Positions 43,724 to 52,840 of a DNA stretch of 64,000 bases are shown here, in pieces; the stretch's first letter is position 1; the number at the start of each line of letters is the position of its first letter. The DNA is from Peptidiphaga gingivicola. GTDB lineage: Bacteria; Actinomycetota; Actinomycetes; Actinomycetales; Actinomycetaceae. The translations under genes were made by a program, and so were the position numbers. Under the pieces are notes generated by a model. The model saw only the letters and a program-made list of their open reading frames with translations. It was not told the origin of the DNA and did not search any database. The stretch spans positions 1,612,001 to 1,676,000 of the forward strand of contig NZ_LVZK01000001.1 of NCBI RefSeq assembly GCF_001652275.1, in the 5' to 3' direction.

Positions 43724-44967
43724 ACGGCTCCAACGTGCCTCTCGCGGCGCTCGCCGCGCTCGCATTCGTGTGCTACGGCATCGGCGCCCTCTTTTCCGCC
43801 GGCCTGACAGCGCTGGGCCGGATCACCCGGGCCGAGGCTGCGGACGCGCCGAAGGCCTCGAAGAGAATGCTGTCGATCGTCTCCAGACGGCAGGCGGCCA
43901 TTGCCGGGCTCATCTCGCTGCGCATCTTCTTCACCTCGCTCGCGGCCGTCCTCGCCGTGCTCGCGCTTGCCTCGGTGCTCGACGAGTGGTGGGAGGCCGT
44001 CGGCGGATACCTCGCCCTGACGGCCGCCGCCTCCCTGATGCTGAGAATCGTCTCTCCCGCGTCGATAGGCGCGAGGCGGCCCGTCGAAACGCTCGCGCTC
44101 ATCTCCCTTCCGGCCGCCCTGGCAACCTCGGTCGCCTCCTCGGTGGTGCGCGAGGGGGAGGACGACGACGAAGAGTTCGAGCAGCTGCACGAGGACCAGC
44201 TGGCCGTCATGGTCGAAAGGGTCTCGGACTCGACGGTCCTCGACGAGTCCGACCGCGAGCTTCTCCAATCCGTGTTCGACTTCAATCACACCCTCGTGCG
44301 CGAGGTGATGGTCCCCCGCACGGACATGGTCTCCATCGGCATTGACGCGCCGCTGGACAAGGCGATGTCCCTGTTCACGCGCTCCGGTTTCTCGCGGGTT
44401 CCCGTAGTCGGCGAGTCCGCGGACGATCTGCACGGAGTCGTCTACCTCAAGGACGTCTTGCGCCGCTGGCTGCGCGGGAACACGGAGTCCCTCACCGTGG
44501 CCGACCTCATGCGTGAGCCCGTTTTCGTCCCCGAGACGAAAGTGGTCGATGACCTCATGCGCGAAATGCAGGCCAACCAGGTGCACATAGCGCTCGTCGT
44601 CGACGAGTACGGCGGAATAGCGGGCCTCGTGACGATCGAAGACCTTGTCGAGGAGCTTGTCGGCGAAATCTCCGACGAGCACGACCGAAGCGCCCCCGAG
44701 GTCGACGTCGTCGAAGAGGGCGTGTACAGGGTTCCCGCACGCCTGCCGATCGCCGACCTCGGCGAGCTTTTCGGCGTTAAACTCGACGACGACGACGTCG
44801 ACACGGTGGGAGGCCTCTTCGCCAAGCTCATCGGCAGGGTTCCCATCGCGGGCAGCCGAGCGTCGATCGGCGGCATCAGCCTGACGGCCGACCGATTCCA
44901 GGGCCGCAGGAGAAGGCTGTGGACCGTCCTCGCCCGTCGAGAAGACGAAGGAGAATCAGATGAGTGA
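43720..44967 (+). CDS. CNNM/CorC-family transporter with CBS pair (hemolysin-like)
   Basis: 415 residues. An N-terminal DUF21/CNNM membrane domain has about four helices; a helical segment (QLAVMVERVSDSTVLDE) leads to two CBS domains (VMVPRTDMVSIGIDAPLDKAM ... VVDEYGGIAGLVTIEDLVEELVGEI) and a C-terminal CorC/HlyC domain. The family is linked to magnesium or cobalt efflux. The ATG overlaps ybeY; the end overlaps era by 8 nt. Confidence 0.92.
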   Translation: MNGSNVPLAALAALAFVCYGIGALFSAGLTALGRITRAEAADAPKASKRMLSIVSRRQAAIAGLISLRIFFTSLAAVLAVLALASVLDEWWEAVGGYLALTAAASLMLRIVSPASIGARRPVETLALISLPAALATSVASSVVREGEDDDEEFEQLHEDQLAVMVERVSDSTVLDESDRELLQSVFDFNHTLVREVMVPRTDMVSIGIDAPLDKAMSLFTRSGFSRVPVVGESADDLHGVVYLKDVLRRWLRGNTESLTVADLMREPVFVPETKVVDDLMREMQANQVHIALVVDEYGGIAGLVTIEDLVEELVGEISDEHDRSAPEVDVVEEGVYRVPARLPIADLGELFGVKLDDDDVDTVGGLFAKLIGRVPIAGSRASIGGISLTADRFQGRRRRLWTVLARREDEGESDE

Positions 44968-45850
44968 CTGGCCCGAGGGCTTCAGAGCGGGGTTCGTGTG
45001 CGTCGTCGGACGGCCGAACACGGGAAAGTCGACGCTGACCAACGCGCTCGTCGGCCAAAAGGTCGCAATAACCTCGGACCGCCCCGAAACCACTCGGCGG
45101 GTTGTCAGGGCCGTCGTCAATCGCGAGAGCGGCCAGCTCATCCTCGTCGACACGCCAGGCCTGCACCGCCCCCGCACGCTGCTGGGCGAAAGGCTCAACG
45201 ACATGGTCCGCGACTCCCTGAGCGACGTCGACGCCATCGTCATGTGCCTTCCGGCCGACGAGGCGACGGGCCCCGGCGACCGCTTCCTCCTGGGCCTCGT
45301 CTCGAAACTTGTCTCGAAAAAGGCCTCGATCGTCGCGGCAGTGACGAAATCCGACCTCGTCGATCGCGCTGCCCTGGCGAGGCGGCTCCAGGACGTCTCA
45401 GAGCTGGCCGATTTCGCCGAGGTCGTCCCCGTCAGCGCGGCAAAGGGGGACCAGGTCGAGCTTTTGGCCTCGCTGCTCATCGAGAGGATGCCCGAAAGCC
45501 CGCCCCTCTACCCTCGCGACGCCGTGACCGACGAAAGCGAGGAGACGCTCATAACCGAGCTCGTGCGCGAGGCGGCTCTGAGGGATTTGCGCGACGAGCT
45601 CCCGCATTCCCTGGCCGTGACGATCGACGAGATCGTCGGCGACCGCATCCACGTCAGCCTCCACGTCGAACGCGATTCCCAGAAAGGCATCGTCATCGGC
45701 CGAGGCGGGGCCCAGCTCAAACGCATCAGGGTGCGCGCCCGCAAAGCGATCGAGCGGCTCCTGGACAAGAAGGTCAGCCTAGACCTCCACGTGAAGGTGA
45801 CGAAAGACTGGCAGCGCGACCCCAAGAAAATGGGGCGGTTGGGCTTTTAG
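44960..45850 (+). CDS. era: GTPase Era
   Basis: 296 residues. G1 GRPNTGKST (17-25), switch region TTRR, G3 DTPGL, G4 TKSD, and the C-terminal KH domain with GIVIGRGGAQLKRI. Era binds the 3' end of 16S rRNA and assists 30S maturation, alongside its neighbour ybeY. It ends the chain of overlapping genes that begins at ybeY; the next gene starts on the following base. Confidence 0.97.
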   Translation: MSDWPEGFRAGFVCVVGRPNTGKSTLTNALVGQKVAITSDRPETTRRVVRAVVNRESGQLILVDTPGLHRPRTLLGERLNDMVRDSLSDVDAIVMCLPADEATGPGDRFLLGLVSKLVSKKASIVAAVTKSDLVDRAALARRLQDVSELADFAEVVPVSAAKGDQVELLASLLIERMPESPPLYPRDAVTDESEETLITELVREAALRDLRDELPHSLAVTIDEIVGDRIHVSLHVERDSQKGIVIGRGGAQLKRIRVRARKAIERLLDKKVSLDLHVKVTKDWQRDPKKMGRLGF

Positions 45851-47398
45851 ATGGCCGTCCGGAGGAGAGCCGCGGACGAAGCCTCGACGTCGGACGCCGG
45901 GGCGCGCGAGGCGCGAGCGCTGCCAGCGCGCCATCCGAGGCTCCTCGCGTGGCTTCTCGTCGTCTTCCTTCTCGGGATGTGGGGAAACTGGGCCGGCCCG
46001 CGATGGAATCCCGAGCCGATGCGCTCCGTCGTCGTCCCGGAGACGTCGGACACCGCCGTCGTCGGCAAGGCCCCTTCGCCCCCTGTCGGCACGTATCGGA
46101 TCGAAAAACGGCAGGTGCAGGTGCGTTTGAGGGACGGAACGTCGATTCCCGCGCAGCTGACGACTCCCGTGGGCGTGCGCGGCCTCGTTCCGGGAATCGT
46201 CTTCGTCCATGGCACGGGGACGAAGGCGACGAACGATTTCGACGAATCGACGGATCTCATCTCCTCGGCCGGCATAGCCACCCTCGTGCCGATGAAACGG
46301 ACGGCGAACTATTCGACGACGCACCGCGACTACCTCGGGCTGGCCGACGACTACGAGGACGCGTTTTCCCACCTGCTCGGCGTCCCGGGCGTCGATCCCA
46401 AAAGGTCCGGGCTGTACACGGTTTCGGAAGGATGCTTCATCGGGCCCATCATCGCGGCGCGCAACGCCTCGGTCTCCTTCGTCGTCCTCGTGTCGGCTCC
46501 GGTTCTGCCCATACGCGTGCAAGGGGCGCTGGCGGCGGACGCCTACCTGCGGCGGCTCGGTGCGCCGAGCCAGATGAGAGAGGTCGTCTCCAAGCTCGTC
46601 GGCCAACAATTCGGCGAGGATTTCCGATACATCGACTTCGACGTGTCGCAGTACCAAAGGAAGATGACGATGCCCGTCCTCATGGTCTACGGGACGGACG
46701 ACATGTCGATGCCCACGGTCCAAGGTCCGGTCATCATGCGTTCGGACCTCGAAAAGGCGGGCAACAATTCTCTGACGATCCGCTACTACAAGGGAGGGCA
46801 CGGGCTGAAAGTCGACGGCGTCGCGCAGGCGGCCCCCATGAGGGACGTCTCCGACTGGGTCAACGGCCTTCCCTCGACGGCCTCGGCCGAGCCTAGGATC
46901 GCCGGTGAAAAACCCCTCCAGGCCTACAAGGGAAAGACGATGGCCGCGGCGCCCAAATTCGCCTCCGGAAAACAGCTGATGCTCACACTGGGGGTCGGAG
47001 CGCTTGCGCTGATCGTTTCGTCCCTGCTTTTGGCCGTCGGGCGCATGCGGGCGCGCGGCAGGAGGCTCATCGACACGCGCGGAATGGGGCCCTGCGTCGT
47101 GGCCTCTTCGGCCGGAATCATCGTAGCCTGGTGCGTCCTTGTGCTGTACCTTGTCGCCCTTGCCTATTATGCTGTGTCTTACCAGCGGAATCTCATCGTC
47201 GTTCAAGGCGGGTGGATCGCTTGCCAGGGAGCGGCGCTCCTTTCGGCGTGGCTTTTCGTCAGAGTCCCGTTCTGCTGGCATGAAAAGAAGCCTAAGATGC
47301 GTGCGGGCGCAACGGCCGTCGTCGGTGCGGCGCTCGGGGGGCAGACCGTTCTGCTCCTCATGCTCGCTTACTGGGGACCGTTCCCCTCCTTGAGGTGA
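45851..47398 (+). CDS. Membrane-anchored alpha/beta hydrolase with C-terminal helices
   Basis: 515 residues. One N-terminal transmembrane helix (LLAWLLVVFLLGMWGNWAG) is followed by an external alpha/beta hydrolase domain: oxyanion-region VFVHGTGT, nucleophile elbow YTVSEGCF (Thr rather than Gly before x-Ser), candidate acid YGTDD, and GGHGLK for the catalytic His. The last ~130 residues hold three or four more transmembrane helices. It may be an esterase or peptidase acting outside the membrane. It begins directly after era with no gap. I do not recognise a named family. Confidence 0.75.
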   Translation: MAVRRRAADEASTSDAGAREARALPARHPRLLAWLLVVFLLGMWGNWAGPRWNPEPMRSVVVPETSDTAVVGKAPSPPVGTYRIEKRQVQVRLRDGTSIPAQLTTPVGVRGLVPGIVFVHGTGTKATNDFDESTDLISSAGIATLVPMKRTANYSTTHRDYLGLADDYEDAFSHLLGVPGVDPKRSGLYTVSEGCFIGPIIAARNASVSFVVLVSAPVLPIRVQGALAADAYLRRLGAPSQMREVVSKLVGQQFGEDFRYIDFDVSQYQRKMTMPVLMVYGTDDMSMPTVQGPVIMRSDLEKAGNNSLTIRYYKGGHGLKVDGVAQAAPMRDVSDWVNGLPSTASAEPRIAGEKPLQAYKGKTMAAAPKFASGKQLMLTLGVGALALIVSSLLLAVGRMRARGRRLIDTRGMGPCVVASSAGIIVAWCVLVLYLVALAYYAVSYQRNLIVVQGGWIACQGAALLSAWLFVRVPFCWHEKKPKMRAGATAVVGAALGGQTVLLLMLAYWGPFPSLR

Positions 47399-47449
47399 AT
47401 CGTACCCATTCTCAGGGTTGGCTTGAAAAACTGTCGTAAGGTTAGTCGC

Positions 47450-48223
47450 ATGCAGATAACAGTGGCTGGAGTGACCGATCCCGGAAGGATCCGGTTCAGG
47501 AACGAGGATCGGTACCTGCTCCACCCACCCATCCTCGCCGTCGCCGACGGAATGGGAGGCCACCTCGTCGGTGACAAGGCGGCTCAGACGGTCATAGACT
47601 CCCTGGCGGCGGTCCCGTGGGACGGCGTCGAAGGCGCCGACGCAGCCGCGAGGCTGCAAAGGTGCGTGGACGAGTCCAGGGCCAAGATCGTCACCGTGAT
47701 CAAGGAAGGGAAGATCGAGGAGACCGCGACCCGCGTGGGCGCCCAGCCCGGAGCGGGCACCACCGTCGCGGGCGCCGTCTACATAGAGGGTGAGGCGAAG
47801 TGGCTCGTTTTCCACATCGGCGATTCGCGCGTCTACCTGTGGCGCGAGGGGCGGCTTCGGCGGCTGACCCGCGACCACTCGCTTGTCCAAGAGCTCATTG
47901 ACGAGGGCGAGCTGACGGAGGAGGAGGCCCGGGTCCATCCCCGCAAGGCGGTCATCACCCGTGCGGTGGGCAGCTACGGCGAATCCACCCTCGATACCTC
48001 TTACGTGGACGCCCGCGAGGGAGATACGATCATCGTCTGCTCCGACGGGCTTTCCGACGAATTGGACGATTCGGACGTCTCTTCGGTTATTGTGGATGTC
48101 GAGGATGGCGAGGATGAAGTCAGCCTCGACGCTGTCGCATTCGCGTTGCGCGATGTAGCGTTGACTCGCGGCGGGCGCGACAACGTCACCGTGGCATTGA
48201 TGAAGATTGGGGTTTCCGAATGA
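47450..48223 (+). CDS. PP2C-family protein serine/threonine phosphatase
   Basis: 257 residues, soluble. All PPM motifs are intact: RNEDR (Asp20), VADGMGGH (Asp33), GAGTTVAGA, HIGDSRVYLWR, TRDHS, VCSDGLSDEL, and GGRDNVTV. It should remove phosphate from serine or threonine with two metal ions. AAGG lies 9 nt before the ATG. It is the first gene of a three-gene signalling module: its stop overlaps the FHA-like gene as ATGA, and a kinase follows. Confidence 0.93.
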   Translation: MQITVAGVTDPGRIRFRNEDRYLLHPPILAVADGMGGHLVGDKAAQTVIDSLAAVPWDGVEGADAAARLQRCVDESRAKIVTVIKEGKIEETATRVGAQPGAGTTVAGAVYIEGEAKWLVFHIGDSRVYLWREGRLRRLTRDHSLVQELIDEGELTEEEARVHPRKAVITRAVGSYGESTLDTSYVDAREGDTIIVCSDGLSDELDDSDVSSVIVDVEDGEDEVSLDAVAFALRDVALTRGGRDNVTVALMKIGVSE

Positions 48224-48924
48224 GCCTATCCCTTGAATTCTGCGGCGAGTGGTTCCACATCGATCCGGGCGAGCCCTTCCTCGTGGGCCGCGAAGGCCCG
48301 CTCGAACTCGACGACAATCAGTACCTCCATCGCCGGTTCCTCGTCATTTCTCACGTCGACGGAATGTGGTGGATTGAGAACATCGGCGCGCGCCTGTCCG
48401 CCACTCTGGCCGACGCGGAAGGCGTGACCCAGGCATACCTGCAGCCGGGCGCCCGGCTGCCGCTCGTCTACGCGGACACGACGCTGCTGTTCACCGCGGG
48501 GCGGACCACCTACGAGATGCGGCTCGTCAACAACCAGCCGGCCTACGTCCCCTCCGCGGTGTCCGAGACGAGCGAATCCGGGGCGACGACGATCGGCCCG
48601 ATCGAACTGACGAACTCCCAGCTGCTCCTTGTGCTTGCCCTGTCGGAGCCCGTGTTGACGGGCAGGGGGACGACCTCCTCCATTCCGTCGTCCCAGAGCG
48701 CCGCCGACCGCCTCGGCTGGCCGATCACCCGTTTCAACCGCAAACTCGACCACGTCTGCGACCGGCTCACCCGCTACGGCGTGCGGGGCCTGCACGGCGG
48801 CCCTGAGAAGCTGGCCGTCAACCGAAGGGCGCGCCTCGTCGAACACGCCGTCGCCACGCGGCTGGTTACCCCCGACATGCTTTACCGACTGGAAGACCCA
48901 GCGGCCTACGACGACGCCAACTAG
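48220..48924 (+). CDS. FHA-like protein with C-terminal winged-helix-like domain
   Basis: 234 residues. Residues 15-105 look like a forkhead-associated domain: FLVGREGPLELDD, LHRRFLVISHVDGMWWIENIG with the usual Arg, His and Asn, although the canonical Ser is not evident. Residues 125-230 resemble a winged helix (LTNSQLLLVLALSEPVL ... ADRLGWPITRFNRKLDHVCDRL). It may read phosphothreonine set by the kinase downstream and bind DNA or another partner. The domain calls come from pattern inspection only. Confidence 0.7.
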   Translation: MSLSLEFCGEWFHIDPGEPFLVGREGPLELDDNQYLHRRFLVISHVDGMWWIENIGARLSATLADAEGVTQAYLQPGARLPLVYADTTLLFTAGRTTYEMRLVNNQPAYVPSAVSETSESGATTIGPIELTNSQLLLVLALSEPVLTGRGTTSSIPSSQSAADRLGWPITRFNRKLDHVCDRLTRYGVRGLHGGPEKLAVNRRARLVEHAVATRLVTPDMLYRLEDPAAYDDAN

Positions 48925-48927
48925 GCC

Positions 48928-50667
48928 ATGGACACCGGCAACGCTCTAGACAACACGCAGGTCTGGGCTCAACACGTGGTCCGCTGGGGAACGGCGACCT
49001 CCGGCGACGCAGTCGCCTCGGGCGACGGGCTCATCGCTCAAATGCCGGTTTTCATAGTGACCGACCCGCACTCCGACGTGCTGCTGGCACGCGAGATTTC
49101 GTGGATGATCGTCGACGCCTTCTCAGCGTTGCGGGCGGCACACCCCGACGGCCCCCTCGTGCGGCACGTCCACGACCTGTGGCGCGACATCACCAGAGGC
49201 ATCGCGCGCAGGGTCGCCGAGGCGACGATCCTCAAGAACGGGGGAGGGATCGGCGACGTCGACGACGTCAGACTCGCCGGACTCATCGCCACCCGCATCG
49301 AGGACCGCCCGACGTGGATCGCCGTCTCCTCCGGAGGAATGGGAATCGTCACAGTCGACGAGAAGGGTGCGGCCGAGCCGCTGCCGCAGTTCGACGACGT
49401 AGGATACGACCTCCCGGGCGACCTGTGGACGATTCCGATGGAGGCCGGGCAGCGCTTCGTCGTCGCGACCGAGCGCGTTCGCGCGAAGCTCACGGGCAAT
49501 CAGGCGCTCGTCGCCCTCGGGCAGCTCAAGCGCGCCGAGCGGGCCGCGTCCACCGTGCTCTCTCAGTCGGTTGCCGGAGCGGGAACCGCGGCGGACCAGG
49601 CCATACTCGTCATCGACGTCCTCACTCCCGAAGACGAGGCGGCCCTCGCCTCGCCGCCGACCCTCGAAGGGGAGGCCGAGCCTGAAAGCGACCTGCCGGC
49701 CAGCCAGCTGAGCGGTTCGTGGGGCCTGGAGGCGCTTGGCATCGACCACAGCGTGCGCCCGCGCGCCCCCCGCCGCTCGCACACGGCCCCTCCCGTGCTC
49801 GACGACTTCCATTTCGTCTCCTACCTCGGCTCCGGGGGATTTTCCGACGTCTACCTGTACGAGGAGCAGCTGCCCAAGCGGCTCGTGGCGATCAAGGTCC
49901 TTTCCCGCACGGCGCTGGGCGAGGGGGACTCCTCGCAATTTCGGGACGAGGTCGACCTCATGGCCCAGCTGTCCGGGCATCCTTCCGTCGTCGAAATACA
50001 CGACGCCAATGTGGCCGAATCGGGCCAACCCTACGTGGTCATGCAGTATTGCCCGATGCCGTCCCTCGCCGAGCGCCTCGCGAACGGACCGCTGCCGATC
50101 GAGGACGCGCTGAAGATGGGCGTCCAGGTGGCCTCGGCGGTGCACACGGCGCATGTCATGGGAATCGTGCACCACGACCTCAAACCCGCGAACGTGCTGT
50201 ACTCCCAGTTCGGGCGCCCGCTTTTGGGCGACTTCGGGATCGCCACCCTCGTGGGCGCCACGAACCAGGACGTCATGGGCGCCTCGCTTCCCTGGGCAGC
50301 CCCGGAGGTGCTTCTCAACCAACAGGCCGACGCCAGAGCCGACGTGTACTCCCTCGCGGCGACCGTCTACACGGCGCTCAGCGGGCACGCCCCGTTCGCG
50401 ACCGACGACGCCCTCACAAGGCGCGAGTACATCACGCACATGTTCGCCACCCAACTCGCTCCGCTCGGCCTAGGCGAGGGGCAGCCGCAGCAGGCCGACG
50501 CGCCCGACAACGCCGACGCCTTCGAGCGCTTGGACGAGGTGCTCATGGCGGCGATGGAGCGCGAGGTCGGCAAGCGCACCGCCACCGCCGTCGAGTTCGG
50601 CCGGCAGCTCCAGGAGATTCAGGCGGCCCTCGGGCACCAGCCCACGGATCTGGAAGTCCCCGAGTAG
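48928..50667 (+). CDS. Ser/Thr protein kinase with N-terminal degenerate PP2C-like domain
   Basis: 579 residues, no transmembrane helix. The kinase domain is C-terminal (about 293-560): GSGGFSDVY loop, Lys323 (VAIKVL), HHD catalytic loop with Asp417 (HHDLKPANVL) in place of HRD, GDFG with Asp435, and WAAPE. Residues 1-235 follow the order of a PP2C fold (FIVTDPHSD, IAVSSGGMGIVTV, AGQRFVVATERV, AADQAILVIDV) but lack the metal-binding Asp-Gly residues. A Pro/Glu-rich linker joins them. It starts 4 nt after the FHA-like gene. Confidence 0.88.
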   Translation: MDTGNALDNTQVWAQHVVRWGTATSGDAVASGDGLIAQMPVFIVTDPHSDVLLAREISWMIVDAFSALRAAHPDGPLVRHVHDLWRDITRGIARRVAEATILKNGGGIGDVDDVRLAGLIATRIEDRPTWIAVSSGGMGIVTVDEKGAAEPLPQFDDVGYDLPGDLWTIPMEAGQRFVVATERVRAKLTGNQALVALGQLKRAERAASTVLSQSVAGAGTAADQAILVIDVLTPEDEAALASPPTLEGEAEPESDLPASQLSGSWGLEALGIDHSVRPRAPRRSHTAPPVLDDFHFVSYLGSGGFSDVYLYEEQLPKRLVAIKVLSRTALGEGDSSQFRDEVDLMAQLSGHPSVVEIHDANVAESGQPYVVMQYCPMPSLAERLANGPLPIEDALKMGVQVASAVHTAHVMGIVHHDLKPANVLYSQFGRPLLGDFGIATLVGATNQDVMGASLPWAAPEVLLNQQADARADVYSLAATVYTALSGHAPFATDDALTRREYITHMFATQLAPLGLGEGQPQQADAPDNADAFERLDEVLMAAMEREVGKRTATAVEFGRQLQEIQAALGHQPTDLEVPE

Positions 50668-50768
50668 CGGATTCGAAGCTTGCCGAACAACGGATTCGAA
50701 GGTTCGTGGCATTTTTCTCATCCGCGCCAAAATCGGCGTTTTCTTCGCCTCCGCCCGTCTGTGCGGCT

Positions 50769-50825
50769 ATGATTGGCGACGTGCTGGCGGCATTCTTCCT
50801 TATCTGCCGCGGCGAGGCGGGCTAG
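50769..50825 (+). CDS. Possible 18-residue leader peptide upstream of leuA
   Basis: ATG to TAG encodes MIGDVLAAFFLICRGEAG. It ends 70 nt before leuA. The region behind it can pair: GAGGCG near 50814 with CGCCTC near 50863, enclosing GCCGG and GCCGG/T segments. Short ORFs before leuA control branched-chain biosynthesis in many actinobacteria, though this one has only two leucine codons. Expression is unproven. Confidence 0.4.
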   Translation: MIGDVLAAFFLICRGEAG

Positions 50826-50895
50826 GCCGGCTCCTCGTCGCGGGTCTCGTCGCGCCGGTCGCCTCAACTCGCGCACTGTCAGCAGGAGAAAAGCA

Positions 50896-52665
50896 ATGAA
50901 AACCCAGGGCCGTTCCAGCCGCCAAAATCCATCCGGCATGCCGATCGCCAAGTATCGGCATTTCCTCGACGTCAATCCCGTCTCACTTCCCGACAGGACG
51001 TGGCCGGACAATCGCATCCTGAAAGCGCCTCGGTGGCTCTCGACCGACCTTCGCGACGGAAACCAGGCCCTCATCGAGCCGATGGACCCCGCCCGCAAGA
51101 AGCTCATGTTCGAACTGCTCATCGAGCTCGGGCTGAAAGAGATCGAGATCGGCTTTCCCGCCGCCAGCGCGGCAGACCTCGAGTTTTGCCGCAGCCTGGT
51201 CGAAGAGGGCCTCGTGCCGGAGGACGTGACGATCTCCGTTCTCACCCAGTCGCGGCAGGAGATCATCCACAAGACCGTCGACGCCCTGGAGGGCCTGCCG
51301 CGGGCTGTCGTCCACCTTTACAACGCAACCTCGCCCGTCTTCCGCCGCGTCGTCTTCCACAACGACAAGGAGGCAACGAAGCAGCTGGCGGTGACCGGCA
51401 CGCAGGAGCTCGTCGCCTACATGGAGAAGACGCTGGGCGACGACGTCGTTGCAGGATTCGAGTACTCGCCCGAAATCTTCGTCGACACCGAGCTGGACTT
51501 CGCCCTCGAAGTGTGCGAAGCGGTCATGGACGTGTGGCAGCCCGGGCCGGACCGCGAGATCGTCATCAACCTGCCGACGACGGTCGAAAGGTGCACGCCC
51601 AACGTGTACGCCGACCAGATCGAGTACATGAGCAGAAACCTTTCGCGGCGCGAGCACGTGGTGCTTTCGGCGCACAACCACAACGACCGGGGCACGGGCA
51701 TCGCCACGGCCGAGCTGGCCATGCTGGCCGGCGTCGACCGCGTCGAAGGCTGCCTCTTCGGCCAGGGCGAGCGCACCGGCAACGTCGACCTCGTCACCCT
51801 CGCGCTCAACCTCTTCAGCCAGGGAATCGACCCCGAGCTCAACCTCTCCGACATCGACCGGGTGCGCCGCGTCGTCGAGCACTGCACGCAGATGGACGTC
51901 CCGCCGCGCACGCCCTACGGCGGCGACCTCGTCTACACATCCTTCTCGGGCTCCCATCAGGACGCCATCAAGAAGGGCTTCGCCGACCGCGCCCGCAAGG
52001 TCGCCGAGAACGGCGGCGACGAGAACGCGGTCATATGGGACGTTCCCTACCTTCCTCTCGATCCGAAAGACGTGGGCCGCACCTACGAGGCCGTGGTCCG
52101 CGTGAATTCGCAGTCGGGCAAGGGCGGGGTGTCCTATCTGCTGTCGAGCACCCGCCAACTGGACCTTCCCCGACGCATGCAGATCGAGCTGTCCGGCATC
52201 GTCCAGCGGCACGCCGACAAGTTCGGCGGCGAGATCACCGCCGAACAGCTGTGGAGGATCTTCGCGGACGAATACCTTCCGCACACCGAAGCCGACGGCC
52301 TCTCGCCGTGGGGGAAGTACCGGCTGGCTTCGGCCACGGTCAGCGCCGGCGACGGATCGTCGACGGCCCTCGAGGCGAGGGTCGTCGAACGCATCGAGGG
52401 CAAGCGGGACAAGCGCCACCTCATCGAGGCCTCGGGCAACGGCCCCATCGACGCCTTCGTTGCCGCGCTCTCGACGATCGGCGTAGACGTGCACGTCCTC
52501 GACTACGCCGAGCACGCCCTCGCCTCGGGGCGGGACGCGACGGCGGCGGCCTACGTCGAGTGCGACGTCGCCGGCCAAACGCTGTGGGGCTGCGGAATCG
52601 ATCCGTCGACGATGCGGGCGAGCTTCAATGCGATCATCTCGGCCGTCAACCGAGCCGCGCGCTGA
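50896..52665 (+). CDS. leuA: 2-isopropylmalate synthase
   Basis: 589 residues, the longer actinobacterial LeuA. The TIM barrel begins at residue ~40 with STDLRDGNQALIEPMD; metal ligands are in the HNHNDRGTG motif (SAHNHNDRGTGIATAELA). The C-terminal LeuA allosteric domain runs from about 450 to the end. It catalyses the first committed step of leucine synthesis and is usually inhibited by leucine. AGGAG lies 7 nt before the ATG. Confidence 0.96.
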   Translation: MKTQGRSSRQNPSGMPIAKYRHFLDVNPVSLPDRTWPDNRILKAPRWLSTDLRDGNQALIEPMDPARKKLMFELLIELGLKEIEIGFPAASAADLEFCRSLVEEGLVPEDVTISVLTQSRQEIIHKTVDALEGLPRAVVHLYNATSPVFRRVVFHNDKEATKQLAVTGTQELVAYMEKTLGDDVVAGFEYSPEIFVDTELDFALEVCEAVMDVWQPGPDREIVINLPTTVERCTPNVYADQIEYMSRNLSRREHVVLSAHNHNDRGTGIATAELAMLAGVDRVEGCLFGQGERTGNVDLVTLALNLFSQGIDPELNLSDIDRVRRVVEHCTQMDVPPRTPYGGDLVYTSFSGSHQDAIKKGFADRARKVAENGGDENAVIWDVPYLPLDPKDVGRTYEAVVRVNSQSGKGGVSYLLSSTRQLDLPRRMQIELSGIVQRHADKFGGEITAEQLWRIFADEYLPHTEADGLSPWGKYRLASATVSAGDGSSTALEARVVERIEGKRDKRHLIEASGNGPIDAFVAALSTIGVDVHVLDYAEHALASGRDATAAAYVECDVAGQTLWGCGIDPSTMRASFNAIISAVNRAAR

Positions 52666-52667
52666 AG

Positions 52668-52695
52668 GCCGCTCCGCTCCGCGGCGAAGGTTTTT
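52668..52695 (+). terminator. Intrinsic terminator after leuA
   Basis: GCCGC and GCGGC pair across an 8-nt loop, then GAAGG and TTTTT. It begins 3 nt after the leuA stop. The stem is short but the T-run is the clearest in the window. Confidence 0.6.
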
Positions 52696-52828
52696 CGCTT
52701 GCGGAGGCAGGGCTTGATCCGCCTCGCGTCGATGGGCGATCCCTCCGTCGAAGGCCGGGCCTGATTCGTTCGACGCGGAAAGCGGCCGCGCTCTCCGCGA
52801 TGCGCGGGCAGGCCGGGTTCGAACATGC

Positions 52829-52834
52829 GATAAT
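52829..52834 (+). promoter_or_regulatory. -10 element of recO (leaderless candidate)
   Basis: GATAAT ends 6 nt before the recO GTG at 52841. No Shine-Dalgarno sequence intervenes. Confidence 0.5.
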
Positions 52835-52840
52835 TTGCGG

